From: Fluviibacter sp039805865
Lineage (GTDB): Bacteria > Pseudomonadota > Gammaproteobacteria > Burkholderiales > Rhodocyclaceae
DNA: 64,000 nt
Direction of reading: 5' to 3'
Assembly: GCA_039805865.1 (NCBI GenBank)
Contig: JBDLTI010000003.1
Coordinates: 1-64,000 of the forward strand
Part shown: one piece after another, positions 25,549 to 33,178 of the stretch
Position numbering within the stretch: position 1 is the stretch's first letter
Layout: every line of letters begins with the position of its first letter
Translations under genes and position numbers: made by a program
Notes under the pieces: model-generated
Told to the model about the DNA's origin: nothing
Database searches by the model: none
What the model saw: only the letters and a program-made list of their open reading frames with translations

Positions 25549-26020
25549 AGTGTCTATTGCCAACCAATCACTGACATTGTTGGATGATGCCGGTGTGGTG
25601 GTCAAACGATATCTTGTTTCTACTGCCACCAAAGGTGCCGGAGAACAGATGGGCAGCTATCAGACGCCACGGGGCCGTCATCGTATTCGTGCCCGGATAG
25701 GGGATGGTTTACCCTTGGGTGCAGTTCTGCGTGGGCGCCGCCCTACGGGAGAGGTTTGCACGCCTGAGCTTATGGCGGCGCAGCCGGACAGGGATTGGAT
25801 TCTGACCCGGATTTTATGGTTGTGCGGCGAAGAGCCGGGTAAAAACCGGGGCGGCCAGGTCGATACGATGCGACGCTATGTGTATATCCATGGCACGCCA
25901 GACAGTGCCGTGTTGGGTGAGCCTGGTTCACACGGCTGCATCCGCATGCGAAATACCGATATGGTCGATTTATTTGATTGGGTGCCCGTGGGCACACCGG
26001 TGACTATTTACGAAGACTGA
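25538..26020 (+). CDS. L,D-transpeptidase (YkuD) family protein without signal peptide
   Basis: 160 residues from the ATG at 25538, preceded by AAGG. The YkuD site is intact: HGTPD near 114-118 and SHGCIRMRNTD with catalytic C134. Family members cross-link peptidoglycan or attach lipoproteins, and normally act in the periplasm. Here the protein starts directly with the catalytic fold (MQIEVSIANQSLTLLDD), without a signal peptide or membrane helix; a longer extension in the same frame would lie inside tadA and is not hydrophobic. It starts 11 bp inside the tadA gene and converges on ygfZ, with which it shares 13 bp at the 3' ends. Confidence 0.88.
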   Translation: MQIEVSIANQSLTLLDDAGVVVKRYLVSTATKGAGEQMGSYQTPRGRHRIRARIGDGLPLGAVLRGRRPTGEVCTPELMAAQPDRDWILTRILWLCGEEPGKNRGGQVDTMRRYVYIHGTPDSAVLGEPGSHGCIRMRNTDMVDLFDWVPVGTPVTIYED

Positions 26021-26928
26021 GGCTGTTGCACTTCGGTTTCGTCTGGCAAGACGCGGTCAATCAATTGAAGTGTCTGTTCGCCGGTTTCGCTTTGTAGGTA
26101 AATCGAGCCCTCAATCGCATCTTGCTGCAGCACGGCCAGTGCTTGCCATTGGCCTTGAGCATCTTGAGCGGTAGTGAGCAGGCTGCCACAGGCCTGGCCA
26201 TTCAGTAGGCTGGACCGGACTTCTGCACCCGGCACCAGCGGTTGTACTGAACTAACGCGGTACAGGTGACGTTTGATTTTGCCGAGATAGTGTGTGCGAG
26301 CCACAATTTCCTGGCCGGGATAGCAGCCCTTTTTAAAGCTCACGCCGCCCAGTTTGTCCAGATTGACCATCTGCGGCACGTAATGCTCACTCGTTGCTTG
26401 CGTGACCAGCGGGAAGCCCTGCGCGATATCGCTCAGTACCCAGAGAGCAGGGTTCGTTGTATCGCCAGATCCAGCAAGCTGTTGTAACTCGGATTCTGTG
26501 CCGGTGAGTAGGTCACGGGTGCTGTCGAGCCGAACGACCGTAACATTATCGATACGGCTAACTTGCCAGTCATTGGCGGGGAGGACGTGGTTGTTGAGTT
26601 CTGGCGCGGGGTTGAGGAGGCCATAAACCACGTCTGTTGACGGGGTTACCTGAACTTTCAGGCGCATGACGTACATTTTAAGGCGTTTGGCAATGGCATC
26701 GCGGACATCGGCTGCCAATACCAGGCGGTAGCCGTTTTCAATGGGCCAAATGACGAAGGTGGAGAGTAGCCGACCTTTGGCCGTGCACCAGCCTGAAATC
26801 TGGGCGCGTTCGGCATTGAGCGTGCGGATGTCACTTGGCACCTGGGCATGAAGAAAGTTCTGGGCGTCTTCTCCGGTGACATCGAGGATGGCAAGGTGGG
26901 GAAGGGCAATAAATTGTGGGGTAGTCAT
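26008..26928 (-). CDS. ygfZ: tRNA-modifying/iron-sulfur protein YgfZ, folate-binding
   Basis: 306 residues. It supports repair and maturation of some Fe-S enzymes and binds tetrahydrofolate. The hallmark KGCYPGQEIVARTHY with the conserved cysteine lies near residue 200. The N-terminal GcvT-like fold (FIALPHLAILDVTGEDAQNFLHAQ) is clear. The promoter region toward mltG (26929-26989) is only 61 bp. The 3' end overlaps the L,D-transpeptidase stop region by 13 bp. Confidence 0.92.
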   Translation of the reverse strand: MTTPQFIALPHLAILDVTGEDAQNFLHAQVPSDIRTLNAERAQISGWCTAKGRLLSTFVIWPIENGYRLVLAADVRDAIAKRLKMYVMRLKVQVTPSTDVVYGLLNPAPELNNHVLPANDWQVSRIDNVTVVRLDSTRDLLTGTESELQQLAGSGDTTNPALWVLSDIAQGFPLVTQATSEHYVPQMVNLDKLGGVSFKKGCYPGQEIVARTHYLGKIKRHLYRVSSVQPLVPGAEVRSSLLNGQACGSLLTTAQDAQGQWQALAVLQQDAIEGSIYLQSETGEQTLQLIDRVLPDETEVQQPQSS

Positions 26929-26989
26929 CGATCTGGATCCTGGGTCTGTGCCCGGTTAAAGCCGGTTAAGGTTGGTATCATAAGGGGCT

Positions 26990-27976
26990 ATGAAATTTTT
27001 GGCCAAATTCTTCTTTGCGACCGCATTGGCGGGGGTAATTGCCGTGCTTCTGGTCTTGCAGTGGCCGGTACCGCTGTCGGAACCGAAATTGCTGGTACGC
27101 ATACCGCAGGGGGCATCGCTGCGAACGGCTGCCCACAGCCTTAATGAGGGCGGTGTAGGTATTCCTGCCTGGATTATTTCGGGCGTGGGGCGTGTGGCCG
27201 GTCTATCTACGTCGATTAAGGCCGGTAGCTATGAATTTGATCAGGGTATAGCCCTGTGGGCGTTACTGCGTAAATTATCCAGTGGTGACACCAGCCAGGC
27301 AGACATGCTTTTTGTAGAAGGGACGACTTTCCGGGATATCCGCGTCAAGCTGAATTCGCAATCCGAACTCATACACGCCACCCGCGATATGAGTGATGCA
27401 GAGATTATGATCAAGCTGGGTGCAGCTGGTCAGTCGCCCGAGGGCTGGTTCTTTCCGGATACCTACCGTTTCGATAAACAATCCGAGGATCTTGCGGTTC
27501 TGCAGCGGGCTTTCATCGCCATGCAGAAGCAGCTCAATGCGGTGTGGCAATCACGGGAACCCAATCTGCCTTTGAAATCGCCCTATGAACTACTGATTCT
27601 GGCATCCATTGTTGAAAAAGAGACTGGCGCTGCGGCCGATCGGACTCAAATCGCCGGCGTCTTTATTAATCGTCTGCGAAAGGGGATGCGTTTGCAGACG
27701 GATCCAACGGTGATCTATGGATTAGGAGAGCGCTTCGATGGCAATCTGCGTAAAGCCGATTTGCAACGAGACACCCCGCACAATACCTATACACGGGATG
27801 GTTTGCCCCCGACACCGATCTGTATGCCGGGCATAGCGGCACTAAAGGCGGCTGCTCACCCGGCTAAAACGGATGCCTTGTATTTTGTTGCCAAGGGTGA
27901 TGGCTCCAGTCAATTTTCTGCCACGCTCGACGCACATAACCAGGCAGTTAACCAATACCAACGAGGCAAGCCCTAA
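26990..27976 (+). CDS. mltG: endolytic murein transglycosylase MltG (YceG)
   Basis: 328 residues. It cuts nascent glycan strands at the inner membrane. An N-terminal helix (residues 4-24) anchors it. The YceG domain follows, with the catalytic glutamate in LILASIVEKETG near 210, and LQTDPTVIYGLG near 235. The tail ends in YQRGKP, as in most MltG. It heads mltG-tmk-holB-tatD; 2 bp separate it from tmk, an arrangement conserved in proteobacteria. The start has an upstream 3-base gap to GGGGC rather than a strong Shine-Dalgarno. Confidence 0.95.
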   Translation: MKFLAKFFFATALAGVIAVLLVLQWPVPLSEPKLLVRIPQGASLRTAAHSLNEGGVGIPAWIISGVGRVAGLSTSIKAGSYEFDQGIALWALLRKLSSGDTSQADMLFVEGTTFRDIRVKLNSQSELIHATRDMSDAEIMIKLGAAGQSPEGWFFPDTYRFDKQSEDLAVLQRAFIAMQKQLNAVWQSREPNLPLKSPYELLILASIVEKETGAAADRTQIAGVFINRLRKGMRLQTDPTVIYGLGERFDGNLRKADLQRDTPHNTYTRDGLPPTPICMPGIAALKAAAHPAKTDALYFVAKGDGSSQFSATLDAHNQAVNQYQRGKP

Positions 27977-27978
27977 TC

Positions 27979-28602
27979 ATGTCATCGATACAGCCCGGAC
28001 GTTTTATTACGGTGGAAGGCATTGATGGTGCCGGTAAAAGCTCACATATTGAATGGCTCAGAGCGTATTTAACGGCAGCAGGACATGCTGTGGTTGTTAC
28101 AAGAGAACCCGGTGGTACGCCTTTGGGTGAATCTTTGCGGGCGATTTTGCTGAATGATCCGATGTCACCTGAAACTGAAATGATGCTGATGTTTGCGGCA
28201 CGTGCCGAGCATCTGGCATCGGTGATTCGCCCGGCTTTGGAATCCGGTGCTTGGGTGATTTCGGATCGTTTTTCCGATGCAACCTATGCCTATCAGGTGG
28301 GGGGCAGGGGCGTTGCCGAACAGAAATTTCTGGCATTGGAAGCGCTGGTGCAAGAAGGATTGCAGCCTGATCGCACACTATTGTTCGATGTCTCAGTGGC
28401 CACAGCTCAGGCACGGCTGCATGACACGCGTATTCTGGATCGTTTTGAACGTGAGGCCAGTGACTTCCATCAGCGGGTCAGAGAGGCCTACCATCACCGC
28501 GCAGGGCAATATCCGGCGCGCATTCGATGCGTTGCTTCTGATGTGCCGATGGAACAAGTGCGCGCACAAATACTTACAGAATTGTCTGATTTGCTGGGCT
28601 GA
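27979..28602 (+). CDS. tmk: thymidylate kinase
   Basis: 207 residues. It phosphorylates dTMP to dTDP. P-loop EGIDGAGKSSH near residues 11-21, dTMP site DRFSDATYAYQ near 95, and the LID region before RFEREASDFHQRVREAY. The start lies 2 bp after the mltG stop and the stop overlaps the space before holB, so the gene is coupled on both sides. Length is normal. Confidence 0.96.
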   Translation: MSSIQPGRFITVEGIDGAGKSSHIEWLRAYLTAAGHAVVVTREPGGTPLGESLRAILLNDPMSPETEMMLMFAARAEHLASVIRPALESGAWVISDRFSDATYAYQVGGRGVAEQKFLALEALVQEGLQPDRTLLFDVSVATAQARLHDTRILDRFEREASDFHQRVREAYHHRAGQYPARIRCVASDVPMEQVRAQILTELSDLLG

Positions 28603-28603
28603 T

Positions 28604-29701
28604 ATGATCAATTGGGTTGAACTCCATCGCGATGCCTGGAACCAGATTCAAGCGGCAAAAGCAGCGGACCGTCTGGCACACGCGCTTTTACTGACTGGCT
28701 CAGCCGGTATTGGCAAGCTGGAATTTGCGGAAAGCGTTGCCGCAGGTCTGCTCTGCGATCAACCCGGATCCGATGGTCAGGCCTGTGGTACATGTACAGC
28801 GTGCACCTGGCATGCATCGGGTAATCATCCGGATTTCCGCCGTTTACGCCCTGAAGCTTATTCAGAAGAGTTACCGGATAGTGAGGACGCGAAGCCTTCT
28901 AGTGCCAAAGCAGATAAGAAAAAGAGTGAGCAGATTCGTATTGACCAGGTGCGTGCACTGGAATCTTTTATTCAGGTAGGGAGTCATCGGGGTCGCCGGG
29001 TGATTCTGATTGAACCAGCTGAAGCGATGAATGAAGCAACAGCCAATGCCTTGCTGAAATCGTTGGAAGAACCGCCCGCCGGCGTACATTTTCTGTTGAT
29101 CAGCCACGCTGCCGAACGCTTGTTACCGACTGTACGAAGCCGTACCCGTGCGATCCCAATGGCGGTGCCAGCAAGGACAGTCGCTCTGGCGCAGATGGCA
29201 AAGATTACCCCACCATTAAGACAGGCGGATCTCTGGTTGAACCGCTGTGCGGGTGCGCTACGCTTTGCCGTAAATCTTGCTCAGGCGGCTGAAAAACATC
29301 CGAATGCCAACGATGAGGCCTTGGCAGAAGTCGCTATTCTTGATGCGCTACAGACGCAATTGCCTTTAGGTGATCGTATGGATCCATTGGCTCTCGCTAA
29401 AACCTGCGAGAGTCTCATCAAAGGAGATCAATCCGGCTTACGATTGGCATGGTTGATTGATTGGCTGCAGCGTTGGACACTCGATTTACAATTGGTGCGT
29501 CTGGGTTCAACCCCATTGGTTTTTCCAGAACAGCTCGTTGTTTTGCAGCGCCTGTCATCGCAACTGAATGACGATGCGTTGCGTGTTTTCCCTGACTTTT
29601 TACTTGAGTCGCGTAAGTTGAGCGGGCACCCACTGAACATCAAGCTGTTTCTTGAATCTATTTTCTCGCGCACGATGGCGCTCTACGAACGGCAGGCTTA
29701 A
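28604..29701 (+). CDS. holB: DNA polymerase III delta' subunit
   Basis: 365 residues from the ATG just after tmk. It belongs to the clamp loader that places the beta sliding clamp on DNA. The AAA+ fold starts with HALLLTGSAGIGKLEFAESV (P-loop), then the zinc cluster CDQPGSDGQACGTCTAC (near 57-76). A sensor region LKSLEEPPAGVHFLLIS follows, and the conserved SRT (SRTRAIPM) near 185 is the arginine-finger region. It is followed after 8 bp by tatD; the pilZ gene often placed between them is absent. A longer frame reaching back into tmk is a shadow. Confidence 0.94.
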   Translation: MINWVELHRDAWNQIQAAKAADRLAHALLLTGSAGIGKLEFAESVAAGLLCDQPGSDGQACGTCTACTWHASGNHPDFRRLRPEAYSEELPDSEDAKPSSAKADKKKSEQIRIDQVRALESFIQVGSHRGRRVILIEPAEAMNEATANALLKSLEEPPAGVHFLLISHAAERLLPTVRSRTRAIPMAVPARTVALAQMAKITPPLRQADLWLNRCAGALRFAVNLAQAAEKHPNANDEALAEVAILDALQTQLPLGDRMDPLALAKTCESLIKGDQSGLRLAWLIDWLQRWTLDLQLVRLGSTPLVFPEQLVVLQRLSSQLNDDALRVFPDFLLESRKLSGHPLNIKLFLESIFSRTMALYERQA

Positions 29702-29709
29702 TTATTACC

Positions 29710-30510
29710 ATGACGCGTTTGATTGACTCCCACTGCCATCTTGATTTTGATGGTCTTTCCAATCGGTTGCCGGACGTGCTGTCTGCGATGGTTGCAAACG
29801 ATATCGCGGGCTGCATGACCATTGGGGTAACCCTTGAAGAGTTTCCGCATGTGCTGGCGATTGCTGAAGCGCATGAACAGATTTTTGCTTCGGTTGGCGT
29901 GCATCCGGAGTATGCCGATCACCAGGAGCCTGATGTGGAGACCCTGTGTGCGTTTGGGCGGCATCCTAAGGTGCTGGCCATTGGCGAGACGGGTCTGGAC
30001 TATCACTGGCACAAGGACCAACCCGAATGGCAACGTGAACGATTTCGCGTGCATATCCGAGCGGCTAAAGCCCTGAACAAACCACTGGTCATTCACACAC
30101 GAGAAGCTGCAGAAGATACATTGGCTATCCTGAAAGAAGAGGGTGCTAGTGCGGTGGGTGGCATTCTGCATTGTTTTACCGAAAGCCTTGCTGTCGCAGA
30201 AGAGGCAATGGCGCTCGGCTTCTATATTTCGATTTCAGGCATTGTCAGCTTCAAGAAGGCAGAACAGGTGCATGAAGTGGCGCGTTCAATCCCCCTGGAT
30301 CGTTTACTGATAGAAACAGATTCGCCGTACCTGGCGCCGGTGCCCTATCGGGGCAAACCGAATGAACCTGCTTATGTAAAACACGTCGCTGAAGCAATCG
30401 CCAATTTGCGCCAGATTTCCTATGCAGAGGTTGCTGAAGCCAGTAGCCAGAATTTTCTCAGGCTTTTTCCTGCATCTGCCACTGTGCTGGCGCCGAGGGT
30501 AGGACTATGA
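29710..30510 (+). CDS. tatD: TatD-family metal-dependent DNase
   Basis: 266 residues. A magnesium/zinc-dependent exonuclease of the TIM-barrel amidohydrolase type that acts on single-stranded DNA and RNA ends. Metal ligands are seen in order: DSHCHLDF (near 5), GETGLDYHW (near 95), HTREA (near 130), HCFTES (near 155) and ETDSPYLAP (near 203). It is coupled to the upstream holB and overlaps the downstream ankyrin gene by 4 bp (ATGA). Confidence 0.93.
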   Translation: MTRLIDSHCHLDFDGLSNRLPDVLSAMVANDIAGCMTIGVTLEEFPHVLAIAEAHEQIFASVGVHPEYADHQEPDVETLCAFGRHPKVLAIGETGLDYHWHKDQPEWQRERFRVHIRAAKALNKPLVIHTREAAEDTLAILKEEGASAVGGILHCFTESLAVAEEAMALGFYISISGIVSFKKAEQVHEVARSIPLDRLLIETDSPYLAPVPYRGKPNEPAYVKHVAEAIANLRQISYAEVAEASSQNFLRLFPASATVLAPRVGL

Positions 30511-31205
30511 AGAAAGTGCTCTGCGGATTTGCGCTTTTCCTGAACTGCGCTCTGCTCTGGGCGGCGCCCACTGCGGATGACATGGTCATTGCGGCTAAAA
30601 AGGATGATGCATCAACTATTCAGGAAGGCCTGAAAGCTGGATTCGATCCCAACTACAAGGATCGACAGGGCAATAGCCTGTTGATTCATGCGACGGCAAA
30701 TGTGTCTGATTCAGCCGCGTTGGCCTTGCTTAACGGGGGCGCTGATCCGAAGTTAAAGAACCGTTCGGGTGATGATGCGCTGAATTATGCATCGCTCAAA
30801 GGTAGCCTGCCGGTAGTGAAAGCGCTTGTTGCCAAAGGCGTGCCTGTAACGCGACCTCAGGGATGGCAGCCGCTCACTTATGCCGTGGTTGGTAAACAGC
30901 AGGCAGTATTTGACTATCTGATGGATCAGGGCGCTGATCCTAACGGGAACAATCCGACCCAGGTATCTGCGCTCATGTATGCGGCACGAGAAGGGCAAGA
31001 GGAGATGGTGGATCGATTGCTAGCAGCAGGCGCAGATCCAACCTGGACCAAAGGCGGTGAAAGTGCGGTCGACTGGGCATTGAAAGCGCAGAATACCGAT
31101 ATTGCCGAAAGGATCATGAAGGCCCAGGAAAAAGTTGGGTTTGGACGTTCAGTCGTACTGAATGAGGACGAAGACGAAGAAGAAGCGGTGCCTGAAAAGC
31201 AATGA
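30507..31205 (+). CDS. secreted ankyrin-repeat protein
   Basis: 232 residues with a signal peptide (MKKVLCGFALFLNCALLWAA). At least four ankyrin repeats span residues 30-195, seen as repeated GNSLLIHATA, GDDALNYAS, WQPLTYAVV, SALMYAAREGQ and GGESAVDWAL motifs. The tail is very acidic (NEDEDEEEAVPEKQ). It is a periplasmic protein-binding scaffold by analogy, partner unknown. The ATG overlaps the tatD stop, and its own stop overlaps the phospholipase D gene, so the three are translated together. Confidence 0.85.
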   Translation: MKKVLCGFALFLNCALLWAAPTADDMVIAAKKDDASTIQEGLKAGFDPNYKDRQGNSLLIHATANVSDSAALALLNGGADPKLKNRSGDDALNYASLKGSLPVVKALVAKGVPVTRPQGWQPLTYAVVGKQQAVFDYLMDQGADPNGNNPTQVSALMYAAREGQEEMVDRLLAAGADPTWTKGGESAVDWALKAQNTDIAERIMKAQEKVGFGRSVVLNEDEDEEEAVPEKQ

Positions 31206-31771
31206 ACCGTATCAAAAAGGCATGGCTAGCTTTGTTGCTAGCTGGCATTGGTTTTTGCTCTGTACCCCTTGCTCTTGCCGAAAGCACATCTAATCAAGCA
31301 GGTGCTGCCTCTTTGGTGCCGCAAACACAGATTCGCATGTACTTTACACCGGGTGACTCAGCCGAATCAGCCATTGTCGATCAGTTGCTCAACGCTAAAG
31401 AATCGATTCTGGTGCAAGCCTATTCATTTACCAATCCGGCGATTGCAGAAGCTTTGGCCGATGCGCGTGGTCGGGGTGTGAACATCGAGATCCTGCTTGA
31501 TAAAAGTCATCGTACCCAGAGATATTCAGCAGCGGGCTTTACGGCGAATGCCGGTATTCCCACGCTGATAGATGACCGACATGCAATCGCTCACAATAAA
31601 ATCATGATTATTGATGGGCGGGTTGTTATTACCGGGAGCTACAATTTCACAAGAGCCGCAGAAAAGACTAACGCGGAGAATCTGGTGATTATCGAGTCCG
31701 GTTCAATAGCCGAGAAATACCACAATAACTGGCAGAAACATCGGCGGCACTCCCAGCCTTATCAACGATAA
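31202..31771 (+). CDS. secreted phospholipase D-type nuclease (single HKD)
   Basis: 189 residues with a signal peptide ending near residue 26 (ALAES). A single HKD motif (HNKIMIIDGRVVITGSYNFT, residues 130-150) places it with Nuc-like endonucleases that dimerise to form one active site and cut DNA or RNA in the periplasm. The start overlaps the ankyrin gene. A bidirectional terminator follows at 31783-31812. With tatD upstream, two nucleases share one transcript. Confidence 0.88.
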   Translation: MNRIKKAWLALLLAGIGFCSVPLALAESTSNQAGAASLVPQTQIRMYFTPGDSAESAIVDQLLNAKESILVQAYSFTNPAIAEALADARGRGVNIEILLDKSHRTQRYSAAGFTANAGIPTLIDDRHAIAHNKIMIIDGRVVITGSYNFTRAAEKTNAENLVIIESGSIAEKYHNNWQKHRRHSQPYQR

Positions 31772-31782
31772 GCATCAAGCCA

Positions 31783-31812
31783 TTAAAAAAGCGCCCGAAG
31801 GCGCTTTTTTAA
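31783..31812. terminator. bidirectional rho-independent terminator
   Basis: Stem GCGCC/GGCGC around loop CGAA, extended by flanking A and T runs (TTAAAAAA...TTTTTTAA). It ends the plus-strand nuclease operon and, read in reverse, the aminotransferase. Confidence 0.9.
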
Positions 31813-31827
31813 TCGAGCGGCTACTGA

Positions 31828-33030
31828 TTAGGAAAGCACAGCCGCAATGGCATCTGCCACGGCACCGATGTTTTTGTCGTTCAGTGCAGCCAGACAGATG
31901 CGGCCAGTAGAAACCGCGTAAATGCCATATTGGTCACGGAGAACGTCCACCTGAGCAGCTGTTAGGCCAGTGTAGGAGAACATCCCGCGTTGCTGGATAA
32001 CAAAGCTGAAGTCCTGCTTGACGCCTTTGGCTTTGAGTTTATCGACCAGAGCGACCCGCATGGCGCGGATGCGATCACGCATTTCAGCCAGCTCGTGTTC
32101 CCACATCACACGCAGTTCAGGGCTGGTAAGTACGGCTGCAACCACTGCTGCACCATGGGTTGGTGGGTTCGAATAGTTCGTGCGGATAACGCGCTTCAGT
32201 TGCGACATCACACGCGCTGATTCATCGGCCGATTCGGTAACGATAGACAGGGCACCAACGCGTTCGCCGTAAAGCGAGAAGGATTTCGAAAACGAAGAGG
32301 ACACCAGGAACTGCAAGCCCGAATGTGCAAACTTATCAAGTACGATTGCGTCAGGTTGGATGCCTTCAGCAAAACCCTGATAGGCCATATCCAGGAATGC
32401 AATCAGACCCTTAGCACGGATTACATTAATCACCTGATCCCACTGTTCGTTGCTGAGATCGGCGCCAGTTGGGTTGTGGCAGCATGCATGCAATAGGACG
32501 ATCGAGTCCTTGGGCATGGCATTCAGGTCAGCCAGCATGCCAGCGAAGTTGACACCACGCGTTGCCGCATCGTAATAGCTATAGGTTTTAACCGGGAAAT
32601 CGGCTGCTTCAAAGAGCGCACGATGGTTTTCCCAGGATGGATCGCTGATATAAACCGTTGCATTAGGCACCAGGCGCTTCAGATAATCAGCACCGATTTT
32701 CAGGGCGCCAGTACCACCGATGGCCTGGGCGGTTACCACACGCTTGTCGCGTAGCAGCTGAGTGTCATGACCGAAGAGTAGGGCTTGTACAGCTTGATCG
32801 TAAGCAACCGAGCCTTCGATTGGCTGGTAGCCACGAGCCGGTGGATTCTTCATCCGGGCTTCTTCGGCAGCACGAACGGCCTTGAGTAGGGGCAGTTTGC
32901 CCTCATTGTCGTAGTACACGCCCACACCCAGGTTAACCTTGTTGGCGCGAGTGTCTGCGTTAAAGGCTTCGGTCAGGCCGAGAATCGGGTCGCGCGGTGC
33001 GAGTGCGACATCAGCAAAAATCGAGGACAT
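31828..33030 (-). CDS. aromatic/aspartate aminotransferase (class I, fold type I PLP)
   Basis: 400 residues from the ATG that gives MSSIFADVALAPRDPILGL; an in-frame ATG eleven codons upstream adds only a poor Ala/Thr tail. The PLP lysine is in SSSFSKSFSLYGERVGALS near residue 250, which is closest to TyrB-type enzymes (E. coli TyrB has FSK.FSLYGERVG). The pyridoxal-phosphate aspartate region (CHNPTG) is intact. It transfers amino groups among aspartate, tyrosine, phenylalanine and their oxoacids. Which substrate dominates is uncertain. The uvrB gene diverges from it. Confidence 0.93.
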   Translation of the reverse strand: MSSIFADVALAPRDPILGLTEAFNADTRANKVNLGVGVYYDNEGKLPLLKAVRAAEEARMKNPPARGYQPIEGSVAYDQAVQALLFGHDTQLLRDKRVVTAQAIGGTGALKIGADYLKRLVPNATVYISDPSWENHRALFEAADFPVKTYSYYDAATRGVNFAGMLADLNAMPKDSIVLLHACCHNPTGADLSNEQWDQVINVIRAKGLIAFLDMAYQGFAEGIQPDAIVLDKFAHSGLQFLVSSSFSKSFSLYGERVGALSIVTESADESARVMSQLKRVIRTNYSNPPTHGAAVVAAVLTSPELRVMWEHELAEMRDRIRAMRVALVDKLKAKGVKQDFSFVIQQRGMFSYTGLTAAQVDVLRDQYGIYAVSTGRICLAALNDKNIGAVADAIAAVLS

Positions 33031-33101
33031 AAAAGCTCCGGTGGCCGCCGGCGTTGCCGGCATGGAGGAAATGAGGAAGGACGCGTTAAACTGTGCTCAA
33101 G

Positions 33102-33149
33102 GGCATAGAATAATTTGAAAATTCTAACATGGCATAGCCTTTCTATGCC
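33102..33149. repeat. GGCATAG repeats between aminotransferase and uvrB
   Basis: GGCATAG occurs at 33102-33108 and 33131-33137 in the same orientation and as its inverse CTATGCC at 33143-33149. The last two form a 7-bp inverted repeat around CCTTT. The site lies within 148 bp of divergent intergenic DNA and may bind a regulator of either gene. Confidence 0.45.
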
Positions 33150-33178
33150 GCTAATGTGCTGCAACAGAGATCTGCTTA

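Noticed and set aside
28277..28603. N-terminal extension of holB reaching back into tmk
   Set aside because: The extension overlaps tmk in another frame and has no family pattern; the ATG at 28604 starts the normal delta' sequence.
33064..33178. LexA/SOS box upstream of uvrB
   Set aside because: No CTGT-N8-ACAG or close form found; the nearest CTGT at 33091 lacks the second half.
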